A DNA stretch of 51,709 nt. Source: a bacterium. Lineage in GTDB: Bacteria > Acidobacteriota > Thermoanaerobaculia > Multivoradales > J023. Both the position numbers and the translations under genes were made by a program. The notes beneath the pieces are model-generated. The model did not search any database and was not told the DNA's origin. It was given only the letters and a program-made list of their open reading frames with translations. Below are positions 42,795 through 51,294 of the stretch, piece by piece. The DNA lies in NCBI GenBank assembly GCA_024226315.1, contig JAAELT010000481.1, positions 1 through 51,709 on the forward strand. The letters run 5' to 3'. The first letter of the stretch is position 1. Every line of letters begins with the position of its first letter.

Positions 42795-42914
42795 TCACTG
42801 GCGGGCGCAGCGGCCGCAGATCGGCGCCAGATCATCGAACACCCGAAGCGCCATCCCCGCCTCGAGCTCGTCGCCGCAGCGGCCGCAGACCGCCCCTCCG
42901 CCACCCTCGCCGTG
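42795..42914 (-). pseudogene. Zinc-ribbon fragment
   Basis: The minus-strand frame reads AVCGRCGDELEAGMALRVFD then DLAPICGRCARQ and stop. It has two CxxC knuckles 18 residues apart, like the small zinc-ribbon protein at 5905-6093. A stop lies just upstream and no start codon is present, so this is a fragment or a recent ruin. Confidence 0.4.
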
Positions 42915-42922
42915 TCAGCGAG

Positions 42923-43372
42923 TTACCGCGGCAGTCGTGGCGGCCGGTCGGCCCTGGCGTCACTCGCCACCTCCGGCGACAGTTTGCCTTCGAACTCGCG
43001 GTAGACCGGAGGCCGCACGCCGTAACGCGTCCTGAAGGCCCTTGAAAGGGCCTCAGAGCCACTGTAACCGACCATCAGGCCAATGGGCCCGACCCTCAGC
43101 TCGGTGTCCAACAGAAGCCGCGCGGCGGCCTCCAGGCGGCGATCCGTGAAGTACCGGTGGATCGACACGCCGGCAGCGCGGCGGAATTCGGTGGTGTAGT
43201 CGTGGGCGCCCACCTTGAGGGCGGCCTGCAGGCGCTCCAGGCGCTCGCCGCCCACCAGCGCGGCCACCGGCTTGCGTTAGCGGGTGATCAGCACCAGGTC
43301 GCCGTCCTCGGCCTGGCGCAGGGCGTCGGCGAGGTGGTTGTTGGCGTCGGTTGCGGAGAGGGTTCGGCGCAT
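42923..43372 (-). pseudogene. Phd/YefM antitoxin-AraC HTH fusion broken by in-frame stop
   Basis: The frame begins at ATG 43372 with a Phd/YefM-type antitoxin domain (MRRTLSATDANNHLADALRQ, then EDGDLVLITR). TAA at codon 32 (43277-43279) replaces the residue expected in 'ITRHGKPVAALV'. The same frame continues RKPVAALVGGERLERLQAAL into an AraC-family HTH (EFRRAAGVSIHRYFTDRRLE, then LMVGYSGSEALSRAFRTRYG), ending at 42923. Without the stop this would be a 149-residue protein with two different DNA-binding folds. The AraC part could still be translated from GTG 43267. Two palindromes upstream look like its operators. Confidence 0.65.
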
Positions 43373-43381
43373 GGTCGTCAA

Positions 43382-43421
43382 ATGTTGGCCAACATATCAA
43401 AGATTGGAAGTTGGCCAACTT
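43382..43421 (-). promoter_or_regulatory. Paired palindromic operators over a promoter
   Basis: ATGTTGGCCAACAT (43382-43395) and AAGTTGGCCAACTT (43408-43421) are perfect 14-bp palindromes sharing the core GTTGGCCAAC, with centres 26 bp apart. On the minus strand TTGGCC and TATGTT (16-bp spacing) overlap them as -35 and -10 candidates, and the first palindrome ends nine bases before the Phd-AraC start. This is the layout of toxin-antitoxin autoregulation. Confidence 0.75.
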
Positions 43422-43435
43422 TCTCGGCCGCGGGC

Positions 43436-43657
43436 TTAGGCGACGTTGACGGGTCCCTCCCGTGGCTTGACCTTCTCGGCCGGCCGCCCGCCGTCGTAGA
43501 CCAGCTGTCGGGCGGTATGCTCGAGGCCGGCTATGTGGCAGAAGACCCAGCCCACTCGGGCGGCTCGCCGGAAGAGCTTGAGGTGGTCTCGCCCTTCTTC
43601 GCCCCCGAACCAAGTGGTGTCCGGCACCGCTTCTTGGTGGATCGTCGTCTCGAACAC
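43436..43657 (-). CDS. Hypothetical 73-residue protein upstream of Phd-AraC gene
   Basis: GTG 43657 opens a frame with protein-like content (EEGRDHLKLFRRAARVGWVF, HTARQLVYDGGRPAEKVKPR). No ribosome binding site is seen, and its first codons overlap the PIN-domain reading on the other strand. It may be the truncated C-terminal end of a larger gene. The position upstream of an antitoxin suggests a former partner, but I recognise no toxin family. Confidence 0.3.
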   Translation of the reverse strand: MFETTIHQEAVPDTTWFGGEEGRDHLKLFRRAARVGWVFCHIAGLEHTARQLVYDGGRPAEKVKPREGPVNVA

Positions 43658-44253
43658 GACGCCACTGATTGGCCTGGCGCCGATGGGCCGTATCGATCTG
43701 CTTCGCCAGCTCTTCCACCGGATCTACATTCCGCAAGCCGTCTCGCACGAAGCCGTCGTGACTGGTCGAGCAGTCGCTGGCGCGAAGCGGGAGGTCTCCA
43801 GCGCCGATTGGATCGAGGTCGTCAGCGTCAAGGACAGGCTAGAAGTCGAGGTCATGCCCGACGAGCTCGATCTCGGTGAAGCCGAGACGATCGTCCTCGC
43901 CAGCGAGCTTCGGGCCGACTGGGTCCTGATGGACGAGAAGAAAGAGGCGGCGTAAGCTACAGCAGCTGAAGATGCCCAAGTTGGGGACCCTTGGTGTGCT
44001 GCTCGCGGCCAAGGAGGCCGGGCTCATCATCGAGTCCGGCCATCCGGAGATCGAGAAGCTTCACGAACTCGGTTTCAGCCTCAGTCAGAGGGTCGTTGAG
44101 AGCGTTCTGCGAAGCCTGGAGAGTGTATCGGTTGAGCAGGGAAGAAGCCGGCTCGATTCGTGTAGGTGCCTGAATCTAAGCGGGTACGATTCGGGTAGCA
44201 CCCCCAAGGCTGAATATTCGTGGCGAAAGCTCTTGATCACAGGGCTACTTTAG
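43641..44253 (+). pseudogene. Frameshifted PIN-domain (DUF3368-like) toxin
   Basis: The plus-strand frame reads IVVSNTTPLIGLAPMGRIDL and LFHRIYIPQAVSHEAV, then LGEAETIVLASELRADWVLM and DEKK. It stops at 43953, then continues in another frame as RRKLQQLKMPKLGTLGVLLA and AKEAGLIIESGHPEIEKLHE. This is a DUF3368-type PIN RNase with a one-base indel near 43945. The usual acidic residues (E in GEAE, D in LMDE) are present, while the first Asp is Asn, as is common in this family. No start codon or ribosome binding site is visible at 43641, and no UPF0175 antitoxin gene precedes it. It is an inactive TA remnant. Confidence 0.7.
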
Positions 44254-44452
44254 TATTAGACTCCGCCGGTGCAATCCATTTCGTAACACTGCAGCTTGAA
44301 GGAGGCGTAACTGCGGGGCACCTGCTCCTCGGGAACCCGGTCCAACCGTGACCGTAGGCACTGGGCTTGGGGACGTCAGGCGGTACTTCTTAAGGTGGTG
44401 CAGTACTTGCGGCCCGATGGACAACCGTTGTATTTGGTACCATCACACCTCG

Positions 44453-44653
44453 ATGTCATACTCTGAGCCGGCCAAGCCCCTAGATCGGCTTCTCCTTGAG
44501 GATTCTGACTACGAAGATGAGTTCGCCCAGATATTCGTAGAATCACGCTTGAATAACCAGGATTCATCTGCTTGGTTATTCCCCCTGAGACCAACTGGAT
44601 TGAAAACAGGAGCCAACTGGACTCCACCCTCTGCTATAAGAAAGGCGCGATGA
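44453..44653 (+). CDS. Small acidic protein coupled to M29-like gene
   Basis: This 66-residue frame from ATG 44453 ends with a stop overlapping the next ATG (ATGA). It reads SYSEPAKPLDRLLLEDSDYE, then DEFAQIFVESRLNNQD: acidic and helical. No strong ribosome binding site is present; starts at 44418 (ATG) or 44348 (GTG) are alternatives. The overlap with a well-supported gene is the main evidence. It may be a small partner or regulator of the operon. Confidence 0.4.
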   Translation: MSYSEPAKPLDRLLLEDSDYEDEFAQIFVESRLNNQDSSAWLFPLRPTGLKTGANWTPPSAIRKAR

Positions 44654-45798
44654 AGCTTCAAGACCAAACCATTTTCCAAGACGTGATCCGCAGCATACTG
44701 CGTGATAATTTGGAAATCCGCGAGACCGAGACGTATCTATTCTTCACGGATTTCAATTCTCGTTTCGAAGAACATCTTGAGGATCTCGCAGAGAGGCGCC
44801 GTTTTCTACAGGCATTCTACGAAGCTTTTTTCGGCCTGAGGAAAGAATTTCCAAACTTCCGGCATGAGCAATATCAATCAACCGCCCGGCACGGAGCCGA
44901 GCCGGGCGAGATCCTCTGGAAAGCTGCCTTAGGCAAGAGAGTTTATGAGCAGCTTGTCAAGAAAGACCTGATATGGAAGCTTATAGGCGAGTTTGAACTA
45001 TCTGAAGGCGAGCAAGGTTGCCTTGCAGAACTCATGACTTCCTACGCCGATGATATCGTCGATTGCGTTGTTGCCTTCCCTTGGTATTCCGTCACGCACA
45101 CGAGATTTCGCAAGCTTCTTACGGACTTCGGGTGTCGTTTTGTGAGTATGCCAATGCTTACATCAACAGTTATGAGCGGGCCGCTTCGAGCCGACTGGAA
45201 CGAAGTGGCTGTCACTACACAAAAAGTGTATCAAATACTCCTTGACTCCTCCTCATTGCTCCTGAAGTGCCCTGCCGGCACTGATCTTCGTGTTGGCATT
45301 GGCGACGCCTCGCAGATTCATGAAGACAATGGGAAGTTCACAGAGAAAGGCTGTATCGGAAACCTCCCGGCAGGCGAAGCGTACCTTGTCCCTCGAGCAG
45401 AAACAGCACAGGGAACTCTAGTATTCACCTCAGGCCCCGAGTTCCCTGAGATCGAAGCTACACCGGCAATTATTGAGAATGGAGAGCTCTCCGACTTTAC
45501 TAAGGAAACAAAGTACAGCAAGATTCTAGACAAGAAATTCGAAAGGGATTTTCACGTTAGACACATTGCCGAGGTAGGGATTGGAACTAACCCCTTGGCG
45601 AAAGACGTCAGCAGCATGATCGAGGGCGAAAAAATCCGCGGAACGGTTCACGTTGCACTTGGGGATGACAGTAGCATCGGAGGGAGGACCGAGGCCACCG
45701 AACATCTGGATCATATTATAGTCAATCCTACGCTCACAATGCAGCTCAATGATGGCAAAGAGGTGACTCTGATCGACCGAGGGCGACTTCTAGTGTAG
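44650..45798 (+). CDS. M29 aminopeptidase-T-like metallopeptidase
   Basis: The C-terminal half of this 382-residue protein matches the aminopeptidase T/AmpS (M29) family. It has GNLPAGEAYLVP (E243), HIAEVGIGTNP (E308), GTVHVALG (H334) and TEHLDHI (H352, D354), so all expected metal ligands are seen. The N-terminal half (about 1-190) is helical and does not resemble the usual M29 N-domain, so this looks like a derived member. ATG 44650 follows AAAGG. About 200 bp separate it from the AAA-nuclease gene on the same strand, and codon use is AT-richer than in the flanking genes. In the operon context a regulatory or effector protease is possible. Confidence 0.7.
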   Translation: MKLQDQTIFQDVIRSILRDNLEIRETETYLFFTDFNSRFEEHLEDLAERRRFLQAFYEAFFGLRKEFPNFRHEQYQSTARHGAEPGEILWKAALGKRVYEQLVKKDLIWKLIGEFELSEGEQGCLAELMTSYADDIVDCVVAFPWYSVTHTRFRKLLTDFGCRFVSMPMLTSTVMSGPLRADWNEVAVTTQKVYQILLDSSSLLLKCPAGTDLRVGIGDASQIHEDNGKFTEKGCIGNLPAGEAYLVPRAETAQGTLVFTSGPEFPEIEATPAIIENGELSDFTKETKYSKILDKKFERDFHVRHIAEVGIGTNPLAKDVSSMIEGEKIRGTVHVALGDDSSIGGRTEATEHLDHIIVNPTLTMQLNDGKEVTLIDRGRLLV

Positions 45799-46003
45799 GT
45801 TGAATATAGTGCAACGCGGGCTGCTCCGCTGGGGTCCGCTGAAACGAAATAACCCCTGAATTGGCTCGATATCAACAGTGCTGAAGCTTCTGAAGAGACT
45901 CTGGAGATCACCTCGCCCTGAGTTGCAACGCAGTCGACTACGCCGCTAATCTCATGAACTCTCGCCAGCGCAGCATCACTTGTGCTGGCCTGGAGGAAGA
46001 AGA

Positions 46004-47473
46004 ATGCCCTCAGGCTTACATTTTTCATCAAATGAGCCCGTCCAATCAGGAGATCTCTTTGCGGGCCGAGAACACCAACGCACCGCCTTAATCGAATTCC
46101 CTCGTTCAGTTTTGTTATTAGGGGAAATGAAATCTGGCAAGACTAGTCTACTGCTTCGTATAAAAGCAGACCTACTTAAGGTCAGTGGCATACTCCCTAT
46201 CTTCATTAGCCTAGAGAATCCGATTTTCCGGCATCCTAATGACATCTACAGAAATATCGATCATTATCTTCGGTCAAGCCTTGACAAAGAGGACCTTGGC
46301 TTGATCAAGGAGCCTCCTGATGAAGGCTTAGACATCGGACATGTAATCGAACTACTCCAAGAATTTGAAATGTTGAATCATGGTTGTACGGTAGCCCTTC
46401 TGATAGATAACATCGAGAGAAATGCCCGGCTTGGTCGGCGCAGCGTGCAGTTCTACACAGATCTTAGGCAGCTAGTGGAGAATTCACCTCTGAGCAACAG
46501 GGTCATCATAATTGCTACTGCTGACACGTCGTTTCTTTCTCTCGAATCAGGATTCATTTCAGGACTTCTCCATCGCTTGCCACCGCAGTATATTCAAGCA
46601 CTCGCTTTCGAGGAGACAAGGTATTTGGCCGAAAAGGCCGAGGAAATCTGCTGTGACCCTAAAAGGCAGACTATAGTAAAATTTCTTTTTGAGCAGACCG
46701 GAGGTCACCCCTGCCTAATCCAAGATCTGCTGGCTCGAGCATTGCAAGTCGAGAATTCAAAGAGCCGGCCTCTGCTGGAGCGAATCCAGCAAGAGGCAGC
46801 TAGAATATCTCATAGCGGAACATCGTATTTCTCGGAGTTTGTTCAGAGAATCAATCTCGAGGAACTGACCTATCTAGAGGCACTTGCACTGAATCTTGTT
46901 GTAGATAAGTGGCCGATATCGGCTAAGTCGATGGACCGATTCAAATGCGCTGGTCTTGTAAAGACAGAAGATGCCACGACTGACGCAACTCCTTCCTGCA
47001 AGCTATTTTTTAGTTGGCTCAAGAACAATGCTGGAAAACTAATTCAGTTCTCGAGGTCTTTCCTGCCAAGAGCGAATGATCCCACGAGCGTCGGGCAACT
47101 TCTTTCACGTGCGCTTCCACTTGCGGTTGGTACCAGGAAAATAAATAGCGAGAAAGAAATACAGAATCTAGTACAGGCAATCTTGGCCTCGCATGAGCTC
47201 CCTTTTAAGCGAGAGGCCTCCAGAGGGAAATACCAGGGTAAGACTTTCAGGCCCGACTTTATAATAGACGAATTAGATCTCGCGATTGAAGTAAAGCTCG
47301 TGAAAGATCCTTCCAGAATCACCAAGTTAGTCGATGAGATCATCGTTGACCGAGAGGCGTATCTGTCATCCTTTTTTACTGCAATCTTTCTCATTTATGA
47401 CTTGACGGGAAAGGTGGGCGATCATGAGTTTTTTTCTTCAGACAACCCGTATGCTAAATACATAGTGCTATAG
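46004..47473 (+). CDS. AAA ATPase fused to PD-(D/E)xK nuclease
   Basis: This 489-residue protein has Walker A GEMKSGKT (40-47) and Walker B VALLIDN (130-136, with Asn instead of the second acid). A sensor-like IIIATADTSF, TGGHPCLIQDLLARAL (a STAND/archaeal-ATPase type motif) and a winged-helix-like middle follow. The C-terminal about 90 residues carry RPDFIIDE (D418) and LAIEVKL (E429, K431), followed by DEIIVDREAYLSSFFTAIFL. This is a PD-(D/E)xK nuclease resembling the DpnII/MboI-like domain of defence ATPases. ATG 46004 follows GGAGG. The next gene begins ten bases after the stop, also with a strong ribosome binding site. I infer ATP-gated nucleic-acid cleavage. Confidence 0.8.
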   Translation: MPSGLHFSSNEPVQSGDLFAGREHQRTALIEFPRSVLLLGEMKSGKTSLLLRIKADLLKVSGILPIFISLENPIFRHPNDIYRNIDHYLRSSLDKEDLGLIKEPPDEGLDIGHVIELLQEFEMLNHGCTVALLIDNIERNARLGRRSVQFYTDLRQLVENSPLSNRVIIIATADTSFLSLESGFISGLLHRLPPQYIQALAFEETRYLAEKAEEICCDPKRQTIVKFLFEQTGGHPCLIQDLLARALQVENSKSRPLLERIQQEAARISHSGTSYFSEFVQRINLEELTYLEALALNLVVDKWPISAKSMDRFKCAGLVKTEDATTDATPSCKLFFSWLKNNAGKLIQFSRSFLPRANDPTSVGQLLSRALPLAVGTRKINSEKEIQNLVQAILASHELPFKREASRGKYQGKTFRPDFIIDELDLAIEVKLVKDPSRITKLVDEIIVDREAYLSSFFTAIFLIYDLTGKVGDHEFFSSDNPYAKYIVL

Positions 47474-47483
47474 GAGGATAGTC

Positions 47484-49439
47484 ATGGGCAAGGCGGCCAA
47501 TGTGGAGCAGAGAGAGCTTGCTTGGGAGATGCTTCGGCCTCTCGACCAATGGTTGTGGGTTCTGAAGAAATCTGTCGTTGCTGAATCTCAAAAAGGTTTT
47601 CCTTTTAAGGGGCGATCAAAGAAGTTGCCCGTTTCTATTCTCGATCGGATCAAAGATAGAGATGGGGTCCTAGAACGAGTTTCTCGGCCACCAGGAGGCA
47701 TCCTCAGGACTACGCCAAGGCGGTTCTTGGGAAATCACTTTTCGTCGATCTTACTAGATGTGAGACTAAGAGAGTGGGTCCAATTTATTGAGCAAATGGA
47801 AGCTCGTCATCTTCCGATGACTGACGCAGAGTTAGCTCCGATTAAGAGCCTTTCAAAGATATGGTCTGTTCTTTCGGGTGACTCTCGTAGAGACAGTCTG
47901 GGATCGATTGAAGTGTTCGCGCGCTTTCTTGTTGATGCGCTTACCTGGTCTTATGTCGGAGTTGAACGGATAGAGAACTTTCGCATACACCTCGTGAAGG
48001 TCGAGCAGACAAACGTTAATTTGCCGCACGTGATTCCTATTGTTTTTACTTTTGTTGAAGACGACCCTGCTAAGATTCAGGATCGCCTAGCTGATACGTT
48101 GCATCTTCAAAAAGCGCTTGAGCAAAGCCGTCGCGCACCCCGCGGCGTTGTGCTTAATATCGTTGTCGGTGAAATATCGTCTTCCAGGAAATACTTGCAA
48201 TTGATTTCTAAAGACGACCGAATCATTCCTCTTGACGAAAAGGAATTGCAAAGACTTTTCTTGGCCCGTCGATATTCTCGTCACTTTAATCGATTAATTC
48301 GATTAAGAATTGGCATTGGGCGCTTGAACCCGTATACCACGGAAAAGCCAGTTGAAAGACTGGAGATGTTTTTTGGTCGTGCTGACGAGGTCGATAAGAT
48401 TCTTTCTAGGCCAGGTACCGACTACATGGTTGTTGGGTCTCGACGGATAGGCAAGTCGTCGCTCTTAAAATATCTTGAAAAGATCACGGCAAAATCTGAA
48501 GAAAGAGCGCCTATTTACCTGGATTGCTCTAGCATAGGAGACCCGGATATCTTCGCAAAAGCGTTGGCGGGTAAGATCAATCCCCGGCGTGTGAGCCGAA
48601 TTAAGATTGGTAATCTCGTTCAACTAGTAAGGGCGAGCCAATCTGTAAAGAAAATGCGTTATCTTCTACTTATGGATGAAGTTGATGCTCTTGTGGAGCA
48701 CGCTGCGGCAAGCCAAGATTGGCGCATCTTCGAAGTGCTCAGGGAGCTGTCCAATGCTCGCACGGTGCAGAGTATCTTCACTGGTTATACGGTTCTGTAC
48801 GAAGCGTGGAAGAACTTGAAATCGCCGCTATTCAATTTTGTTAGCCTCATCTACCTATCGACGCTTACTAAGCACAGCGCTAGGAAGCTCGTTACGGAGC
48901 CCATGGCTGCGTTGGGCGTAACTTTCAAATCTCGTAGAACAGTGAAGGAGATCATCAACGAAACCGGAGGGCACCCATCTTTCTTGCAGTTTTTCTGTTC
49001 GTCGCTGGTCGAGGTTCTCGACTCGAAGAAGGATCTTGTGATTACCGGTGAGGAGAGGCAGCAGGTGCGAAGTAGAGACGATTATTATGCCGTGCTCTTG
49101 CAGCCATTTCAACTTGACGACAATTTCTCGGCTCTTGAGAAGCTAATTGTGCTTCATTTGACTAAGTCGAACATAGACACCTTTGAGGTTACGCCTTTGA
49201 TTGAGTCTTTGGAAGAGTCGGGTCTGGCACTAGGGGCTGAAGTGGTCGTAGAGGCATTGCAGAATCTTGTGATAACTGGATTACTCCGCGTTCATCAGGG
49301 CGAGCAGCCAGAAGAACGCAAAGGAGCGGACTTGAAATACGAATGGACAATCCCGGCCTTTCCCGTTGCGCTGTGGAGAACCTATCCGGTAGCCCGGGAA
49401 GTAGAAAGAATGGTCAAGTTTATCAAAACGAAGAGGTAG
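47484..49439 (+). CDS. Large AAA ATPase (STAND/ORC-like) with novel N-terminal domain
   Basis: This 651-residue protein has an N-terminal 290-residue region with no match I recognise. It includes a conserved-looking DDRIIPLDEKELQRLFLARR (244-263) before the ATPase core. The core has MFFGRADEVDKIL (295-307), Walker A GSRRIGKS (318-325), Walker B YLLLMDEVDAL (393-403), a sensor-like IFTGYTVLYEAW and TGGHPSFLQFF, and a winged-helix tail. AGGAGG precedes ATG 47484. The TGGHP motif is shared with the upstream ATPase, so the two may form a hetero-complex. The gene is AT-richer than the chromosome around it. It is the last gene of the candidate defence operon. Confidence 0.75.
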   Translation: MGKAANVEQRELAWEMLRPLDQWLWVLKKSVVAESQKGFPFKGRSKKLPVSILDRIKDRDGVLERVSRPPGGILRTTPRRFLGNHFSSILLDVRLREWVQFIEQMEARHLPMTDAELAPIKSLSKIWSVLSGDSRRDSLGSIEVFARFLVDALTWSYVGVERIENFRIHLVKVEQTNVNLPHVIPIVFTFVEDDPAKIQDRLADTLHLQKALEQSRRAPRGVVLNIVVGEISSSRKYLQLISKDDRIIPLDEKELQRLFLARRYSRHFNRLIRLRIGIGRLNPYTTEKPVERLEMFFGRADEVDKILSRPGTDYMVVGSRRIGKSSLLKYLEKITAKSEERAPIYLDCSSIGDPDIFAKALAGKINPRRVSRIKIGNLVQLVRASQSVKKMRYLLLMDEVDALVEHAAASQDWRIFEVLRELSNARTVQSIFTGYTVLYEAWKNLKSPLFNFVSLIYLSTLTKHSARKLVTEPMAALGVTFKSRRTVKEIINETGGHPSFLQFFCSSLVEVLDSKKDLVITGEERQQVRSRDDYYAVLLQPFQLDDNFSALEKLIVLHLTKSNIDTFEVTPLIESLEESGLALGAEVVVEALQNLVITGLLRVHQGEQPEERKGADLKYEWTIPAFPVALWRTYPVAREVERMVKFIKTKR

Positions 49440-49451
49440 TTAGAGTCCAAG

Positions 49452-49466
49452 GTCACGTGCCAGACA
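49452..49466 (+). repeat. 15-bp direct repeat, left copy
   Basis: GTCACGTGCCAGACA at 49452-49466 recurs exactly at 49883-49897, bracketing the group II intron fragment. It contains the palindrome CACGTG. Confidence 0.85.
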
Positions 49467-49882
49467 GATAGCGCCGGTTAAAACCGGCAGAGTGTAGGAG
49501 GTGAGAGTCCTCTATGACGAAAGGAGTAGCGATCCACGCTAGCCCCGAGTCATGCGGTCGGGCCCGCAAGGTGCCGGCCGAAGCGTTGACAGGGGGTGTA
49601 CGAGCAGGGCTATCGAGCCGTGAAGACACGAACCTTCGGACGTCCACGCTGTTGTCTGATGCGGGGACAATACCGGCTGCCGCGCTAGCGCGAGTGGCAG
49701 TTGGGTCCGGCGCGGTCGGAGAACCTTTGCGCGTGCACAAGCATTCTGCGCGGGAACCGGGAGAGCCCACAATCGACCCTGGGAGATGGCCCCAGGGTCC
49801 GCGTTGAAAACCGAGAGGGTACGCCAACGATGAACGAGCGTGGGAAGTCGGACAGACCAATAGTACCGAGGAAGCCCCCAAA
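49467..49882 (+). mobile_element. Truncated group II intron (5' RNA part plus first codons of its RT)
   Basis: The stretch GCCGGTTAAAACCGGC, then AGTGTAGGAGGTGAGAGTCC, and later GAGTCATGCGGTCGGGCCCG matches the domain I architecture I recall for bacterial group II introns. ATG 49830 opens the intron-encoded protein with MNERGKSDRPIVPRKPP, the typical start of a group II reverse transcriptase. After 17-18 codons the sequence jumps into the right 15-bp repeat and stops (TAA at 49902). All RT motifs and domains V/VI are missing, so the element cannot splice or move by itself. The deletion seems to have occurred at or through the short repeat. Confidence 0.75.
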
Positions 49883-49897
49883 GTCACGTGCCAGACA
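49883..49897 (+). repeat. 15-bp direct repeat, right copy
   Basis: An exact second copy of GTCACGTGCCAGACA, placed at the truncation point of the intron-encoded protein. Similar CACGTG-containing sequences are, from memory, common beside REP-associated transposases, one of which lies 470 bp further on. Confidence 0.8.
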
Positions 49898-50362
49898 CCA
49901 CTAAGCTATTGCCTGGCAAGGACTTGTGGCTGTCTCGCCGCTGCCGGCCAAGCTGGCGATTGGACTTCAGGGGTCGTTGCCACCAATCCGGTGGCCAGGG
50001 CTGGCCTGACACGCCGAGTTGAGGTTCTGCGTGTCGATAGCCGGGGGATTCTCGACCTCGATCGCCTCTGACGGCGTTTCGCGGACGCACCTGTCCCGGC
50101 TCCGAGTCCTGCTCGGGTCGTTCCTTGGTCGGCAATGACTACGAAGCTGCGAACGGCATCACGTTCACGGTGGCCGGCCGCGGCAGCGTGACTCAGCCGC
50201 TTCTTCCCAGAGCTGTGTAGTGATTTCGACGACCGGGATCTCGCCTCGCTCGAAGGCTCCCGACTCCAGCATCGTGATCGCACGCGTAGGTGGCGAGGGT
50301 GGTCGACGAGGCGGCGGCGGGCCACGGAACAGGTAAGCCGATGGATAGCAGCCCTCAGGGAA
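49898..50362. other. Gene-free stretch
   Basis: No supported gene is visible. A short minus-strand piece near 50180-50275 reads MLESGAFERGEIPVVEITTQ and then LWEEAAESRCRGRPP before a stop. It could be a gene relic but is too short to assign. Confidence 0.35.
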
Positions 50363-51024
50363 TCACGCGGCAGCTTTCAGGTTTCCGCCGAGCAACGCCT
50401 CCGACGCGATCCGGTACTCGGTCAGGAACGCCGCCAGCTCGGCCTTCAGATCGTCCCGAGCCCGCTTCGACGCCACGTGGAAGAGCGGCTTCGGCGATCT
50501 CTTCGTCCGCCTCGTGGGCGGCTCGTAGGGATTTTGCTTCAGGATCTTCTCGACGCCTGCTACTGGTTTGCCGTCGCGCCTCTTCTCGTTCTCTCTCTCG
50601 ATTTCCCAGATCAGCTCGGCCACGTCCTGCCGATAGTCCTCTGGCGACAGATGACGAAATGCCGGCAGTTGCGCGAAGGCCACCAGGTACTTGGTGGCGT
50701 AGTCGTAGACGCCATAGTCGAGCCCACGGTTGCGAGCTGCCCACTCCTTGCCGCGGTTCCACCAGGTACCCTCCAACGGCTCGCCGTGAACGAGTGAGCC
50801 GGCAGCGTGGACGCCCGGCCAGTCGAGCGGACTCTCGACCAGTCCCTCCTTGACGCCGTGGCTGAGACAGTATTTCAAGCGCGCCCACTGCGCCTCAGGC
50901 TCGTCGCTGACGACGATGCCGTCGTAACGGCGTTCCCAGAAGCAGCCTCGCCAGTTGCGGATGCGCCCGCCGATCTCCTGACACCGTCCTGATTCTCGGG
51001 GATGAAGCGTGGAGTTCGACCCAT
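50363..51024 (-). pseudogene. REP-associated Y1 transposase (RAYT) with internal deletion
   Basis: The start is intact: ATG 51024, MGRTPRFIPEN, as in TnpA-REP proteins. Directly after it the sequence jumps, in another frame, to EIGGRIRNWRGCFWERRYDG, then AQWARLKYCLSHGVKEGLVE and the complete C-terminal region. The central 120-130 residues are gone, including the HUH metal-binding motif (normally S-N-H-x-H) and the catalytic tyrosine. The remaining long frame (from ATG 50878) cannot be catalytic. Such deletion forms may persist as non-autonomous copies. Confidence 0.75.
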
Positions 51025-51294
51025 TTCCGTCTCGCTGGTTGATGGAGGCGCACTTCGGTCATGCGCTCATCAAACAAGAGACGAGAAAGGGTCCTCCGAT
51101 CTTGCCTGGTCGGCGAAGAAGGGCGGGGATCGGCCTCATGAGCCACCCCTGCTTGCCGTGATCTTCTTCGGCGACCCAGTGGAATATAACCCGCTTCTCA
51201 GACGTAGCCCATCCAGAACGTTCGGCTCACCATCACGGATTTCCGGGCCCAGCATGGAGGGCGTGCGATGCAAACCGAAGTCACCGGAGCCTGT

